From the NCBI GenBank assembly GCA_011009095.1, contig VTPC01090606.1, positions 107,304 through 171,303 of the forward strand: 64,000 bases of DNA, read 5' to 3'. The position numbers and the translations under genes were made by a program. Origin of the DNA: Ignelater luminosus (Eukaryota > Arthropoda > Insecta > Coleoptera > Elateridae). The number at the start of each line of letters is the position of its first letter. The first letter of the stretch is position 1. This document shows positions 1 through 14,470 of the stretch, piece by piece. The notes under the pieces were generated by a model. It was not told where the DNA came from and did not search any database. It saw nothing but the letters and a program-made list of their open reading frames with translations.

Positions 1-710
1 GAAACATTGATTTGAATAAACAATTCAGCATTCAGTTTGAATTATTTAAGTATACACTTTCATCCCAATACTTCATCAAGATGTATTTGAAAGATTGAAA
101 TAAATTCGCACCATTGACTAAACTAGACATAAGTGACTTTAAATAAAATACTGGAGCTTCCTCATCATGTTATTTTTATCTAGCAGATTTCTTCAAAGTA
201 AGAACTTCAAACGTTTCGAAAAAGTTTTTCAAAAAACTTAAATGCTGGTGCTGCTCCCAATTAACTAAAATAAAGTACAGACATTAAACGTGTGATGTAG
301 AAACTTTCCAATTTGCCATTTACCGTTGTTATTACTTCTAGAGTATAGTAGAATGACTATGTTGTACTTTTTGGACTTTGTTCTTCATTTTCTTGCCTAA
401 GGCTTAATTTTGTTGGTCTGTGACCTTACGAGATATTTCATTTTCTTGTTCTAATGAGATTCTAGTCTCAAAATCCATTCTTCTAATAGAAAGCTGCTAT
501 AAATAAGCAGAAGCGTCGTGAAATAAAAAATTTCTGTAGTTGGAAATCCTATAAAATTCAACTTTTCTTAACATAACCTAAATTAATCCAAAAACTAAGA
601 GTTGAATAGTTTTTCTATTTTTAATCACAAATATTAAATTTATAAAGTTTTAATCTAATTGAAAAACACAATAATTACGTTTTTATGGATAAAATCATTT
701 TTGAGCATTC

Positions 711-730
711 TTATTATTATTATTATTATT
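711..730. repeat. TTA microsatellite
   Basis: About seven TTA units in AT-rich intergenic DNA; similar ATT runs occur at about 3939-3969. Confidence 0.9.
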
Positions 731-2454
731 AGATAGGCTTCTGTAAACAAGATACTTGCGGAAAAAATTTAATTTATTTTCAAAACCAAGGTTTGGTGAG
801 AAAAGGGCCAATAATTTTACCTGCTTCTTACCCCTTTCTTGAGTCTGTAAGCATTCCCAAGAACTCTCTTCTTTTTAGTATATTTCCATCATAATAAATA
901 TTCTTTTACAAACTGTGTCACAAATATATTTCCATTCCATTATAAAAAAAGCCAAACATCCTAAGCATGTACTTATAAATATTTGGAAGAATATCAATTT
1001 GGAATCTGTTTAATTTTAGCAATAATTTTTTCGGAATGTTTTCATTCTGTTACGCAACATGGAATTTAACTGAAATACCAGATTTATATTTTATAATTAG
1101 CAATAAAATTATAAAAGACAGATTTATTAATTTACAATTCATAATAGCTCTTATAATGACAGCATTTAATTCATCCAGCTGCCAAATACATGTTGAACCA
1201 GAAGAGTGAAGATCTTCAATGTTGAAAGGTAAATAAAATTTAATGCTTTTATTACGACTACTACCCAATTCGCACTTTTTATCGAGGAAAACACATGCTA
1301 ACAATATAATAAAATTAATAATTTATAAAAAATGTTGCAAAACAAGTCGAAGGATTTTAAATTCCTCGTTTCTTATATCCAAACAATGCAAGCTTTATAA
1401 TTAATTATCAACCAAATTGATACTAAAAGTGAAAAGTGTTCTTAAAGATTTTAATTAAAAATAATTCTGAACGACATCGACAGTGGTAACCTAGAAAAGG
1501 TGCTGTTCTGCCTCTTCTACGTGACCCCGTACACACAGAATGATACCTGTTTCAAGAATTTACCTAAAGGTTTCGGCATGTTTCTTTCTCATCATTTTTC
1601 CCTATAAAAGTGTCTATACTTGACAAAGGTGGTTGACCTAATACAATGGCTTTAATTTTGTTTACAACTGTTACCTCCTAGTCAATGTATTTACTACTAG
1701 CCATAAAAATTTCTTTTAAAATGTCTTTCCTACGGTCCACCCAAATACTAAACCGTAAATACAATTAACCAATGCAGTTAAGAATGTAGACCAAGCCACT
1801 TTTGTATATATAGAAAACAACCCATTTTAACCAAATTCTCATTGTGTGCCTTTACAAATGGAAATCTTATGTTTTCACTCTGTCCCACAAATTCCCACTT
1901 TCATTTTGAATATTTCAAGTCTTTAAGTGAAAACAACGCCGTTAGGATTGTTTTTACAGCTAGAATAATTCAATTCGGCTTTTAATCGCTTTTTTTTTAC
2001 TTGCTGTTGGCACAAAGAAAAGTATTTATTGATTTACAACGTATAATATATGTATTTTGCAAAATGAAAATAAAAATAAGAACGTTACAATAACCAACAA
2101 CAGTAGACGTGAAGAAACATTGAATGGTAGGCAGCTCTGCTTTGTTGTAGCTATTCAGTGAATCAACTACTCCGAGGCATTATTATTATTCAAGTCTAAT
2201 ATAAATATTACAAAATATAATACAGTAGCTGCCATTGTAAAATGTGGTTCTATTCAAATGCTTTTAGGTCTTCTGTGGTGCGGTTGCAATCACAATTTTG
2301 ATTATAATTGCTTTTGTTGTGTGTCATACCTATTTGTTTGGTTTGAATTTAAAACGAAAACAGTTTTAGGATATAATAAAATATTAAATTTATTTATTAA
2401 GCGACAGACACGATTAGAAAATTTAAAAAAAAAGTGTCGCCAACAACAATTAAA

Positions 2455-2506
2455 ATGCAAATAGATCTGCGGGTGCACAGAATTGCACTCATTATTACAT
2501 TTGCAT
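2455..2506. promoter_or_regulatory. Paired inverted POU octamer sites
   Basis: ATGCAAAT (2455-2462) and its reverse complement ATTTGCAT (2499-2506) lie 36 bases apart, both perfect matches to the consensus bound by POU proteins. They are about 16 kb downstream of vvl. Other single octamers are at 6562, 7358, 9154, 15108, 21057, 33789, 42253, 44265 and 54026. AT-rich DNA gives several by chance. Confidence 0.2.
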
Positions 2507-4499
2507 GTACCAGCACCTTTTAATTTATTTATTATTTAATTTCTTATTATATGTATAGGCTTGGTGATGACAATTTTATAATCAAGAGGATTGGCAAAAT
2601 ATAAAAATAAATCAAGGGGAAGGCTAACTAGTTTTTTTTTGTGTGTGTGTGTTCCGTAGGTACACAATAACAACGAATGCTTACTCTAAACATGTGGGAT
2701 TAATATCAAGTATTTGGTTGACCTACACATTTTACACAATAACGTGTCCTTTAAATACCCTAGAACATTTAATCAAGGTTCGAAAATAAAAGGCGACAAG
2801 GCTCTAGGTGACATCAAAGAACTTGTAAACCTTAATAAACTATTTCTTGAGACTATAAATTATGTACGGTAAAAATATAAATTCATAACTAGTTGTTAAA
2901 AAAGGTTTGTAAAACTAAATACAATGTAGCAATAAAAAATATTTTATTTACTAATTATGAGTATCATTTGCAATAATTGACCCATTTAGGTTAATTACAG
3001 TGTACTAACTAGAACGTACAATGTCTGAAAGAAGAATCTGTGATCTTGCACAAATAGGAAAAAGTCTAAAATTCTAACCTACAAACTAGAAGACGGCCAG
3101 CTATTCAGGTATACATACTTCAAATTATTTTGCAACACGCCATAGCAAAATTTAAAAAAGGATTGTAGAAAGTCGTTTGATGATAATAACCAAATCCTTA
3201 AAGACATCTACATGCTGCAGACAACTAAGCAATTCAAATAATAAAAAATGAATAAATACATAAACATTCTTTTCACCTAATAGGGTGTATATATGGGCAA
3301 TAAAAACACATTAAATGGCGATATTGAGGAATTCAGATTACAAACATCCAGTGTAGCTCCTACTCTAGAATTAAATTTTGGAATTTTTAAAGTCAAAGAG
3401 ATAAAAGAGACTGAAGATTAAAGGTATCAATTCCAAATTATGCCTAGTATCGGACGAGTGTAGTAGTATATACAGTCTGCACTTGCCTGCGATACCAACT
3501 GCCCAATAGTATAATTGAAGTAAATTGGCTGCATTCAATTTCTCCACAGATTTATTAAACAGTTACCAGAATCTACACGATTTCTAGATTCTTTCTTTAT
3601 TGAAGTAGATTGCGTATAGTTAGTATTTGTAACAACTTTAGAAAAGTCCAATAAACGGCCAAAATTTAGATGCATACTTTAGAATTTCTTAATTGCCGTA
3701 AATTCTTCCTATTGCAAGGCTTTCAAGACTTTTGCAAAAGGTACGACAAAAATGTTCTAAAATGAAAGATTTTAGTTTTTGACGCACTGCCTCAAAACTT
3801 CATTTGGATCTTGCTTTAGCTTCCTCAATTTTAATAGTTCGGAAAACCAATATTAGAGGAAGCCATAATTTAGCGAAAATTTTCAAAGGCTGTTTTGAAC
3901 TATTCTGGATCAGATTTAAACTTGAAAGTTACTAAATAAATATTATTATTATTATTATTTTATTATTATTAAAACTTTTAATTTAACAATTCGCAAATTA
4001 TTATCTGGATTTGATTACAAGGCTTGAGTTCAGTAAAAGCGACCAAAACCCTAAGATCGATCAGGTGTACGATCACTCATAAACATTTTGGCTGTGATAA
4101 TAGACAAAGAATACTATTGAAGATAATCCAACACTGAAGTATCCTCGACATGTTCACAGTTTTATATGCTATTGCGGATGATAATCACCAATCTGATTTT
4201 TAAATGTGACAAAAAGACCGGATCGGGGTCATTTAGTCATGCTGTTTCTGACACATTATTAGTTTTGACACTGTACGTAGAAAAGGCGCGTTTTTGATCA
4301 CGTCTCAGAAGTGCAAACAACCCTGCCACTTTCAGTGTAAACTAAGTTTCAAGTCTTCTTAATAATAATAACTCTTCTGTTGCTAAAAACCAAGAGTTTT
4401 ATTTGTTTTTGTCTTTACGCTTTCTTTATATTCAAAAGGAAGCAAGTTACTGGACTATAGAAAACCAGCCATAAATTATGTAATTGACATACGATGCTC

Positions 4500-5010
4500 A
4501 CTATCATCATGATTCTTAACTCTAGCTTTAAATTTTACTCTTGTATTGACTGGTTTTTTGTAAATCACATTTTCAATGTGATTATAGAAAAAGTGGTTAG
4601 TCGAATTAGATCAGACACTGGCTTGGTTAATCACCGATCCGGTCATGTGATAGAACACTGAGCTTCGATAGAGATGTCCGCAGAGATAGTGTTTGATGAC
4701 AACACTTCCTAGAAGACATCCCAGTCAGACTTCTTGAGATTTGTAGACTTATTGCCTAGTCACTTCCAATAGACTGGAATCGCAGACATCCTAATCGTCA
4801 GGACAACCATGAACATGAATGTGCCTGGACGGTAGATTATGATAGTCGTCTAATGAAAAACACATGACGGTTTCATATTGATGTTGAAACCTGGTACCAA
4901 TACTTGAAATGAAAAGATTTTTAACATCAAAAAAATTTGGAGCAGTCTTGACGGTTTAGACATCTGCATTCTCTTCCTTCATGTTATTACCAGATGCGAC
5001 ACTAATAAAT
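4500..5010 (-). mobile_element. Possible decayed Jockey-like LINE fragment (endonuclease to RT linker)
   Basis: On the minus strand, broken frames resemble the segment after the endonuclease of Jockey-type elements: TIRMSAIPV where SDHLPV would be expected, then KKSDWDVF-EVLSSN, like the DWxxFxxxL block, then NHFFYNHIENVIYKK. Stops interrupt the frame and neither the catalytic endonuclease core nor RT is seen. The local GC is higher than the flanks. A profile search is needed to confirm it. Confidence 0.3.
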
Positions 5011-8000
5011 CCGCTCTGTACGCAAAAGGCGTGGAAACTCGTCAAAGAGAGGTAAGGCGGGAGAAAGACTACCTACTACTTATCGACACGAAGTGCCAAA
5101 TCCTGTCAAACTGGATCCCTTGTTGTGTAGTCACTAAGTACTCAGAGTTATAAACCAATCTTTTCTCTTTTATTTCAGCATTATATGAGCATGTTAGACC
5201 CAACCGTTTTCTCGTGACATGAATTCCAGCGCTTGATTGCACTTTTCTAGAATTCCAAATGTGGAAAAGGCTTTTAGTACCATACGCAAGATTCTAACTT
5301 TATAATCATTAGTCCCAACTTCAGGGGTACTTTTTGGTTTAGAATTCCTAAAGTAAAAAAGAATCCTTCTCGCTGGGTTAGAATTTATTAATTTCGACTT
5401 AATGTGCGAGGTCAAACATCAGAAATAGAAGAATTCTATTGGCATGTGCTGCAAACAAGTAATATCTTGAAGAAATGTCTAGATTTGTAAAAAAAATTCT
5501 ATTCGAACAAATGGATAATGGAATACTTGTTTTGTTTGACTGCTAATTTTTATTTCAAAAGCTCATCAAAATTTTGATTTCCATATGCTTATTGTATATC
5601 TTACACTTAGAATTTTGCTAGTGTTAGTATAGATAATATCTTCAACTTCTATATATAGTTCGGTCAACTAAAGGTACGAAATTACAATACAGAAAATATT
5701 CTTCCTTTGATAAACACCAGAAAACACACTAACTGTTTTAATTTTCTCGTATTTTCTTAATATCATCAATATTAATGACAAAACTGGAGGAAAACCATCA
5801 AAGTTCTTATGGTCTTGCTTCATACCCAGAAATTCATGCTTATGGATATTTGGCTCTAGCACATAAAATTCAGTATAAGAATTCTAATTATGCTGAAACA
5901 ATTGCACCTAGTACAGAATCCAAAAGTTGTTTCGATTTCTGGATTTGTTTAAAATTCACTGAAAATTTTGAATATTGTATATTGTGCTGGATTCTCAAAC
6001 ATATCCCAATAAAGTATGGCAAGTGGATTGAAGGTCTATTGAAACATTGCTGAATTCAACATTAAATTATAAAGCCTGCTGTCATAAGAAACTTGATTAT
6101 GAGAATTTCAAATAAGCTACAATTTTATCAAGTTCTTTTACTAATCCATCATGAACTATCAGGTCAATAGTCCTGGGTTTTATCCTCTTACAATTAACGC
6201 TCCATCAAGGTAATGTCAAAAAAAATGTTAAAATAAATATTAATGATCAAATATACTATGGTAGTGAAGATATCAAGAATTAGTAAAATAAAAAACATGA
6301 AACTTTTTCTACTAGAAATATCTAAAACAAGCGCTGCTACTAACAAGAAATTATTATTATTATTGTGAAGGTACATTTGTAAAGATCTCAATCGATTTCA
6401 TAAATCTTTTGGCAGAAAAATAGATTATTTAAATAAATTAAATTTCATTGCTACACAATCTTACAAGGTATATTACTAAGGTTCACCAGTTTTTTATCAA
6501 AGATACCCAAGCGTTGTGGTTGTACAATAAAAACCAGCCAAAAAAACAAGGCGGTTTGCTTATTTGCATGGCAGGATTGAATTTTGCAATCAACTAACCA
6601 GGTATTTATTGTAAATGAAGAAAAAGTTTTAAACAGAAAATGATATTTCCACCATTATCGAATACTTGATTCCTTGACCAATTTAATAAGTACATACTTA
6701 ATTACTTACAGAGACATTCGCAGTCGGTACTTATTCTTTGTAGAAATACAACAAATATATCAAATTACAAATATTATTTTAATTATTAATAGTTGCACAA
6801 CTGAAGATTTATGATATTCCTGGTAAATGTTGAAAAGATAAATTTTACTTAAAAAACAGTAAAAATTTGATTTAATAATTTACAAACATCATACGTTGTC
6901 ACAAATAATGTCTAAACAAATTATTCATCTTCAAAAATTAAGTAATCAACCGGCACGCGTTCTGGTAAATAGAAATAAAAGGTCATTTTGTCAATATTTA
7001 ATCGACTGCAATTTTTTAAATTATATTCAAATGTAAAATAGAAAATGTAAAATAGCCAAACGTCAAACAACGCCTGTATACTATACATATACAAGATACA
7101 ATTAAATTTATACAAAGAACGGGGAGTTCCATTCAGAAACTAACCTGAGCTTTGTTTGATTAAGTAGATAATGTTGGTATGTTGTATCTAATGTAATGCT
7201 AATTCTATTCCTATATTTAAAACATCGCCCATATGTAAATATTTAATGATGTAAACAAATAACTACCCTAAATTATTGTTATGCAATAAAAGGATTAATA
7301 AAAATAAAGGAAGAAAATATCAATTTGTATTAAGCTTTTGGTTTTCAATTATTTTATATTTGCATAAATAAAGAAAGTATCCTTGATAACTTAATTTAAT
7401 AATCATGATGATATTGTCAAGAATAATATCATGATTGTTTTATGGGTTTTTTATATTATTTTAATTGCAAAAGTTTGCTCACATGTCACATCTAATCAAA
7501 TTGACATTTTTATTTAAAACACCAAAATGGAAGAAATATGTAAATTCTTGTTTTATTCTCTTATATCTAAATAACTTGAAAGATACCACAGAATGTCATT
7601 TTACTGAAATATTTGAAATTTGTTAATTTCAAAAGCTAAAATATTTCCTATGTTTCGTCTCCTACGTAGTTATTAACCTATAATAAGATAACTGATGCAC
7701 AACAATTGAAGAATTATTCTAATTTATTTATAAACGCAGAAAGAGAAAGAGAAACTTGCTTGGCATTTTAATAACAATTTTAATATTAGTGTGATAAGGA
7801 TAATACATTAACAGTTTTAAAAAGTTGAGAAAATGTTGTCCAACATGTAAAATGTCCCACTCCATCATATATATATTTGCTTACGTTTGGACAACTAGGT
7901 GGCAATGTATATAACAGAATCACACACAATATTATTGTAAACAATTACCAATTTTGTATATGACCTAAGATAATAAAAACTAATATTTGTATAAAATGTT

Positions 8001-11000
8001 ACGTGTTTCGTCTGTAAATAATTAATATTAGACGTGTTTGCAACTTTGAAAAACTTTACTTACTATAGATTTCAATTTGGCGATTTTAAATATGTGCTTT
8101 ATGCTCCAAAGTTTCTTTTATTTAGATGTATACCATTTTCAATAAAAAGTGTATCAAGAAGTCCTGTTTGTCTGTTTAGGCACTATAATTTATTTAGTCA
8201 GTTACCCATTTAGAAGCCCAATAAAATATACATCTTGTCTAGTGACCTATAGATCCATATACACATCTAAATCGAACTAGAGCCTTCAAAATCATATTAT
8301 CAGGAAATTGCTTCAGATTTATGCCCCGAAAATAACTATTTTTTATCTTCTATACTATACATTGAATTCATTTTGTCATCTCATTACAATGAAACGTAGA
8401 GCAGTATCAGAAATACAGATGGTTTTATGTTTAGACAAGGCCAATAGAGTTAAACGTTAAAGAATTCATATGGTTCTATAGAAAACAATAAAAATATCTT
8501 CAAATACATAGATACGCTATTATAAATGTTTCAGGCATAAAAAACTTTATAATTACTTAAAATATTCTGGAAATAGCCATAATTAATCATGCTTTCGTGA
8601 CAGGTGCTCTCAAATTTTACTTTTGCAACTAACTAGCATGTCATTACCTAGAATTGTTGCTACTGGACAGCTGGATATTCTTTTGAAATGTATCAGCAAG
8701 GAAGTTATAACTTTAAGGCAGGCAAGTTTAAGAAATTAATTACTTTAAATGTTTCATAAATATTATTATGTAGAAATATAAAAGAACAATGATAAATACA
8801 AAATGGAAATGTTTAAATCTCGTTTAGGTTTCAAGCAAAATACCCTAACCAACAAAAATCCTTCTAAAGTGTCAAACTAACAAAAAACAAAAGACTAGTG
8901 CAAATTGTTAAATTCAGAGATTCTTGCTGTCTCAAAATAGAAAAGAAACGCACGTGATACAATACAACACAAAGAAGCAATTGTGTTATCAAAGTCAAAA
9001 AATATTTAGGCCAATTATCTCAGATTTGCTTCATAGTTGCAGAGTACTAAATAAACTATACTACACTACTGTAGTACGCCAGACAGCTTTTTATCAGCAC
9101 TCGTATGCAATTTGAAGATTATCACAACCAAACTACTAGATTAAAAGGCTCCAATGCAAATTACTTAATAGAACTTTTCACATTATATTAAATTTGAGTC
9201 GCATCTTGAGTAAATCTTCAGAACTCCAATTATACAACAGTGTCAACTAAAATTGTTTCATTGCATTTAATGTTTTGATTTCGTAGTTGGACTTTACACG
9301 TGGCAAAACCAAGGTAAAAGAAATTATTGCATGAACTCATCAAGTATTATCTTGACAATATGTATATAGATCGTAAAAGTGTATAGCTTATTACCTCAAT
9401 GTTTTTACAACTAAAATTTTCTGTAGAGTTAAATTTTTCTGATCTTTGAGATTTGAAATGGCAGAGACTAGTGGCTATTCTAACCCATTAAAGTATTCAG
9501 GAACCAATATTAGTGAGAATTTGGCAAAGAAATAATGTACAAGCACAATTTGAGTTAGTTATCGGACTGAAACGTAACTGTTGATTCAAGATTTAAGCTA
9601 CAACTAATTAGTAACTGGCGCCCAAAGAGATTTCACGTTTAGTTTTGTTGTTAAAGATTAAGTTGATAAATTTTGTTTAAATTGTTATTTGATAAATAAT
9701 ATTTGTATTGATTACAACTAGCTGTTTATTGTACATAAGTGAAGCAAGAGCACCATAAATGTAACCTTTTTTAAATCAAAAGAATTTCTAAAAGCGTTGT
9801 TTTTTCTATATCATACAATTTAAATGGTGTTGAGTCTTAATACTTCTTGAACAACATAAAATAAGGACGATCTTCCTATAATTCGTTTAAATACAGTATA
9901 ATATTGAAATTTAACTCAATCTTCTTTTATAATTTTCTAATTCGGTTTATCAAGGAATGTGAAACTAAAACTATTATTATGGCTAACTGTAACCGATAGA
10001 TTTCAAAGTTAAATTTTCCAATTAAACATTGTTTTAGATCATCCTGTATTTATAATCTTATAAATCTGTTATAACATATTTACGTACTAACACGAACTCC
10101 AGTAACTCATTAAATACACAAAAACTTTGGTTTAAGAAGTTTCCCTTACAACCAATTAATTACACGAACAGGGAGGAGTTTCAGTAAAACTTTTCAAAGA
10201 AGTTTTTGTTTTAGTTAATTATAAACTTTGTAACAACGTAAAATTATAATAATTGTTAGTTTTAAGAAATAATAATAGTTTCATTAGCTGTAACTATAAA
10301 CAAAAGTTAGCATCAAAATATTTTTAAAATAAACCTTTTCTGCGTAAACATAATTTAAAAAGAAAGTTCTAACCAGAACTGTTTTTATTACAGGAAATAT
10401 AAAACAAACAATATTTCTATTGTAAATCAATTCCAGGGATGATATTAAAACCAACCCTTTGCGGTCGACACTTTTGATACTGAAAATAAGCGCCTTCGCC
10501 ATCTGACGGTTATTTGTGGAACTACCCCATTACGGAGGACTTCAACGAATACGTAACGGGTAAATCTAATTTTATATCGAATGGTCAATATTTCCACGAT
10601 TAATTTTTTTTAGGTTTTTTTGGTACCTTCTTGCGAGCCAAAGTTGTAAATTTTAAATTTTATGGTTGTGTATTTTTTGTGCGTACATGTAACATGGGCA
10701 CAACTGGCATCAAGTTTTAAGCACCTGAAGGTGTATACAGCAATTTATAAAAATTAATAACAGGTTCAGGTTTGAACTACAGTTAACTTCAAATTAAAAT
10801 AGGAGCAGTGCAGTAAAACCATTTTTATGCATCAAATTTTCTGTCTGAAGCAATTATCGTGCAAATTTTTCCATTTTTTATGATATCTATAATAATAACT
10901 CAAATGATTACTACATTAATCATATTAGTTTATACATATTGACTAATAGTAGGTTTGCCTAACCTATTTTACTTAAATTAATTTCCGTAACTTGTCCTTT

Positions 11001-14000
11001 TATCGTGATTCCTATCAAAAATACCGTGTAGGGAATTAAAGCAGCTGCACCATAACCTTTCTCTTTCTTTGCATTCAAAAAATAGTTGAAAGATCATCAG
11101 GCAAACAATAAACGATAAAAGCAGGTGTATCTTTCTGGCTACATATTATATACTCACTCTCTTTATACGGTGCTGCGTTTAAAAATATCTACTATGAACA
11201 TCGTAAGAACAACTTTCATTGTTTTTAATTTCCTGTCTGGGGTGGTAATATAATTTTAATTGCAGAAATGGAATTGCTGGATTTTGTGTCGAGAAAAAGA
11301 CTGTAGACAATTAAATGTGTAAATCAGTTAAGAGAAACCTATTTTTTTTGTTGTCTTAGCTTTCAGCTTTTTGTGCCAAAAGTATATTAATCTGGAAAAA
11401 ATACTTTTCAGGGGTTTTATCATATGGAAATAAATTGGGTACATCAAAGTCAACAACTCCAAAATTCTTTCAATTTAGGCATTATTTTTCTAAATGTATT
11501 TAATATGCTAATTATATTGAAATAAGATCGAAATTAGCAAAAAAGAAAAAAGCCATTGGCAAGTAGATTGTATGGTGTGATGAACAATTTTTAATAGCAA
11601 CTGGACAAGGTTCTAAGTAAGTTTGAACGAAGAAGGATAAAAAATTACATCTTACATTGTCAAGTCAACAAGTTTACTATTTTTAGAAAAACTAAATGAC
11701 TTGTGGTATTTCCAAGCCACAAGATGTGCTTTGGTATAAATTTTCGAGATCTTTCTCTTTTTGTAAAACAAATCAATTTGGCGTTTCTGGAAAAATTGCA
11801 ATCACTGATCTGCTACACTCAAGAAGGAATGGCAAGATGGTAACATTTTGGAATTTCTGAGAGATACTTTTTGTGTACGTACAGAGTTAGTGTTTAAATA
11901 CTGCCTTACTGCAATAAGTCAGAATTTTATATAATTGATGTAATCAACCTACTTTGGAACAAGCTGTTATTTTCAATCGCTATAGCCCACATGGTAAAAA
12001 TAATGGAATTATTAAAATGTGCTTGGATTTAATTTCTTGAAAAGTCAAAATTTTTACTTAATGACTAAAATGACCTATTTTCTGCTACAGTTCATACATT
12101 AGTCACTACTCAATGTGTTTTGGAAAATTGCATCGATAGGAACCAGTATTTAAAATTTATATGGCGTAAACGTAAAACAGTGTCTGCCTTATAATACTGA
12201 ACATGTTACAAATAACAAGCTACCCATTTTAGAATTGTAGGATATTCTAATCAAACCATATTGTAAATACTATAATATCCAGTCGGGTACAGTGAGTGTC
12301 AGAATTTGAAAAAGGGAGTATACAGAAGTTGTTACTGTGATGAATCAGAAGTTCAAGAGACAAAAGCTTTGTTTTATTTCTGAGCTGTAATTCTAGAGGT
12401 GTGCATTTTTAGCCTATTGCGCGCTTTCGATAATCAAAACTGGAGCATGGAAGTGGTGCAAGCACATACAAAGAAATTCTATTAAAAATGAGCAATTGGA
12501 AATTAAGCTATTAAAGATGCTTGGGTATTTGAGGAATGTGCAAAGGTATCAACATAGTGAAATACAATACATCGAGTGCCATAAACGAGTCAAAATATAT
12601 TTACTCCCATGCATAGCATTACAATATATTTTTGCAAAATATTTTGAACAAATGTCTAAAGTTACGGTTAACACCATTCAAAGTAATTTACATGTAAGAA
12701 CATCTTGAACCAATAAGAAGATTCTGTGTACACCAGATACCAAGATGTTTTTGAAAAAATTATATTAGACATCTAAACGAAGCAAAATGGAGATAAACGC
12801 TTTATAATCCAAACAAGTCCAAGCCAGGTAAGTAATATGTCAAGACTGTTTGTGTTACTATTATTGTAAAAAAAGTGTAAAACAGAATTGAATTTGAAAC
12901 AAAGCAATGATCATGCAAGCAAAATGAATCCTTTGTGAATTACACATTTGGATAAAAGACTAGAATCTAGAAATTTTACAAAATAGTTATCTAAATCTGT
13001 TTCAAATCTATTTGAAAGAAAAATGAGACTTCAAGATTTGGGCAAATTACTTCTAATCTTAAATTGATACTAAGGTACATTAAGAATCTACTAAAGTGGT
13101 TTTGGCCTATAAGGCCAAGTTTAAACATAGGAAGTCATCACGATATTTTTGAGTTTTTTATTTTTGCAATTGATGGAGCATTTTTAAATATTGGCAACAG
13201 TTGCAAACTTTGCTTCAAGTTTAAAAACTACGTATTGTAATTATTTCTATACCTATTTAAGAGCATTGTAAATCAGTCTTTAAATATGCATGCCATGAAA
13301 TGACTATAGCAAAGAATGTCAACAGTTATTTAATGATGATCTTGTCCAAAGCCACCTTTGTGCCAATCACCCTTAAACGTTTACTCTTTATTGTCCTCAA
13401 GGGTATGTTTGTAAAAATCAATTAAACAGACATGATAGAATCGATATGTTCTTTCTCAGAAAGTAAACGATTCTAATTTTTATTGATTACTCAACATGGG
13501 ATTTATGTAGTTAAAGCTAAATAATTTGTAGCAAATACATTAAATCGTCTTTACAATCAGTTGCGGACGGGTTTAATAAAGCTGTCTGCTATTATTACAG
13601 CTCCCAACAATGCCAATTGTGCAATAAATATCTTGAATTTTTGAGGAAAATTCTAATCGTTAAAACTTAATCATTCCAACAATTACTAAATGCTGACAGC
13701 CAAAACATGCGTGAGGTATATACCACATTACTCAAAACTATCAATTAGCTAAGTATACAAAAAGTAATCTTCAATTTTATGACAACCACAGTTCGTGCTT
13801 CCTTAATAACTACCCAGAATAACCTTCAAACATGTTGAAAGTGAAAAAAAGTGTGAAAAATGTCTGTTGTCATATAAAATTACTCTTTAATATCTAGTAA
13901 AGTGCTGACATGTTTTTTCAGGCGCTACTTTTATATAGTTATTAATAATATTATTTTATGAGGGCATTACATTCATTATAAGGGTATAAACAGATTTTTT

Positions 14001-14365
14001 TTTCAAGCTCTTATAACTCAATAATACCGACAATATGGGTAGATTAATGATTTTAATATGTAGTTACATTTACGAAAGTACTGATGGTAATAGTTATGTT
14101 TGTATTCCATTTAGATTATTCGAATTTTTTAAATTCTTTAAAAGTTTAAAGTGTATTTCCTCTAAATGCGCATTACTTTTAGATCAATATAAATAAAGTC
14201 CACGGTGCTGATGTCATCCTACATGAACACCAACCGAGAGCAGCGAATGCTTAGAAAGATAACAATAAATAATTCCTAACAACAAACACTTTTACTTACT
14301 AATTTTTACCTCTGTGGATGTAGCAAGCAGGTAGGTTTCTTATATTTCTAGAATTTAAAAGAATT

Positions 14366-14470
14366 CGACGTAGGTGAACAGATTGCGTTCGATCGAGCAA
14401 AGCCAGTTAAGTCTGCCCGGGGCCCATACAGCGTCGGACTGCGAACACACCTCAGTAATACTGAGACTAC
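14366..14470 (+). other. GC-rich patch, possible relative of the 61 kb SINE
   Basis: It contains CGTAGGTGAACAG and then GTTAAGTC at similar spacing to CGTAGATGAACGG and GTTAAGTC in the SINE at 61350. The middle differs and no 5S-like GGTCAGTACTTGG follows. It ends in a near-perfect palindrome CTCAGTA-A-TACTGAG (14451-14465). It could instead be a conserved regulatory element. Confidence 0.25.

Larger units (their letters stand above)
1..4499. other. Intergenic, no gene recognised
   Basis: AT-rich DNA with simple repeats (TTA at 711, GT at about 2640, ATT at 3939) and the paired octamers. A short codon-like stretch at about 1470-1560 is treated under findings. Open frames here have no recognisable motif. 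Confidence 0.7.

Noticed and set aside
14366-14470. A 5S rRNA gene in the GC-rich patch
   Set aside because: Only GTTAAG and a few scattered words match; the 5S internal control region is not present in order.
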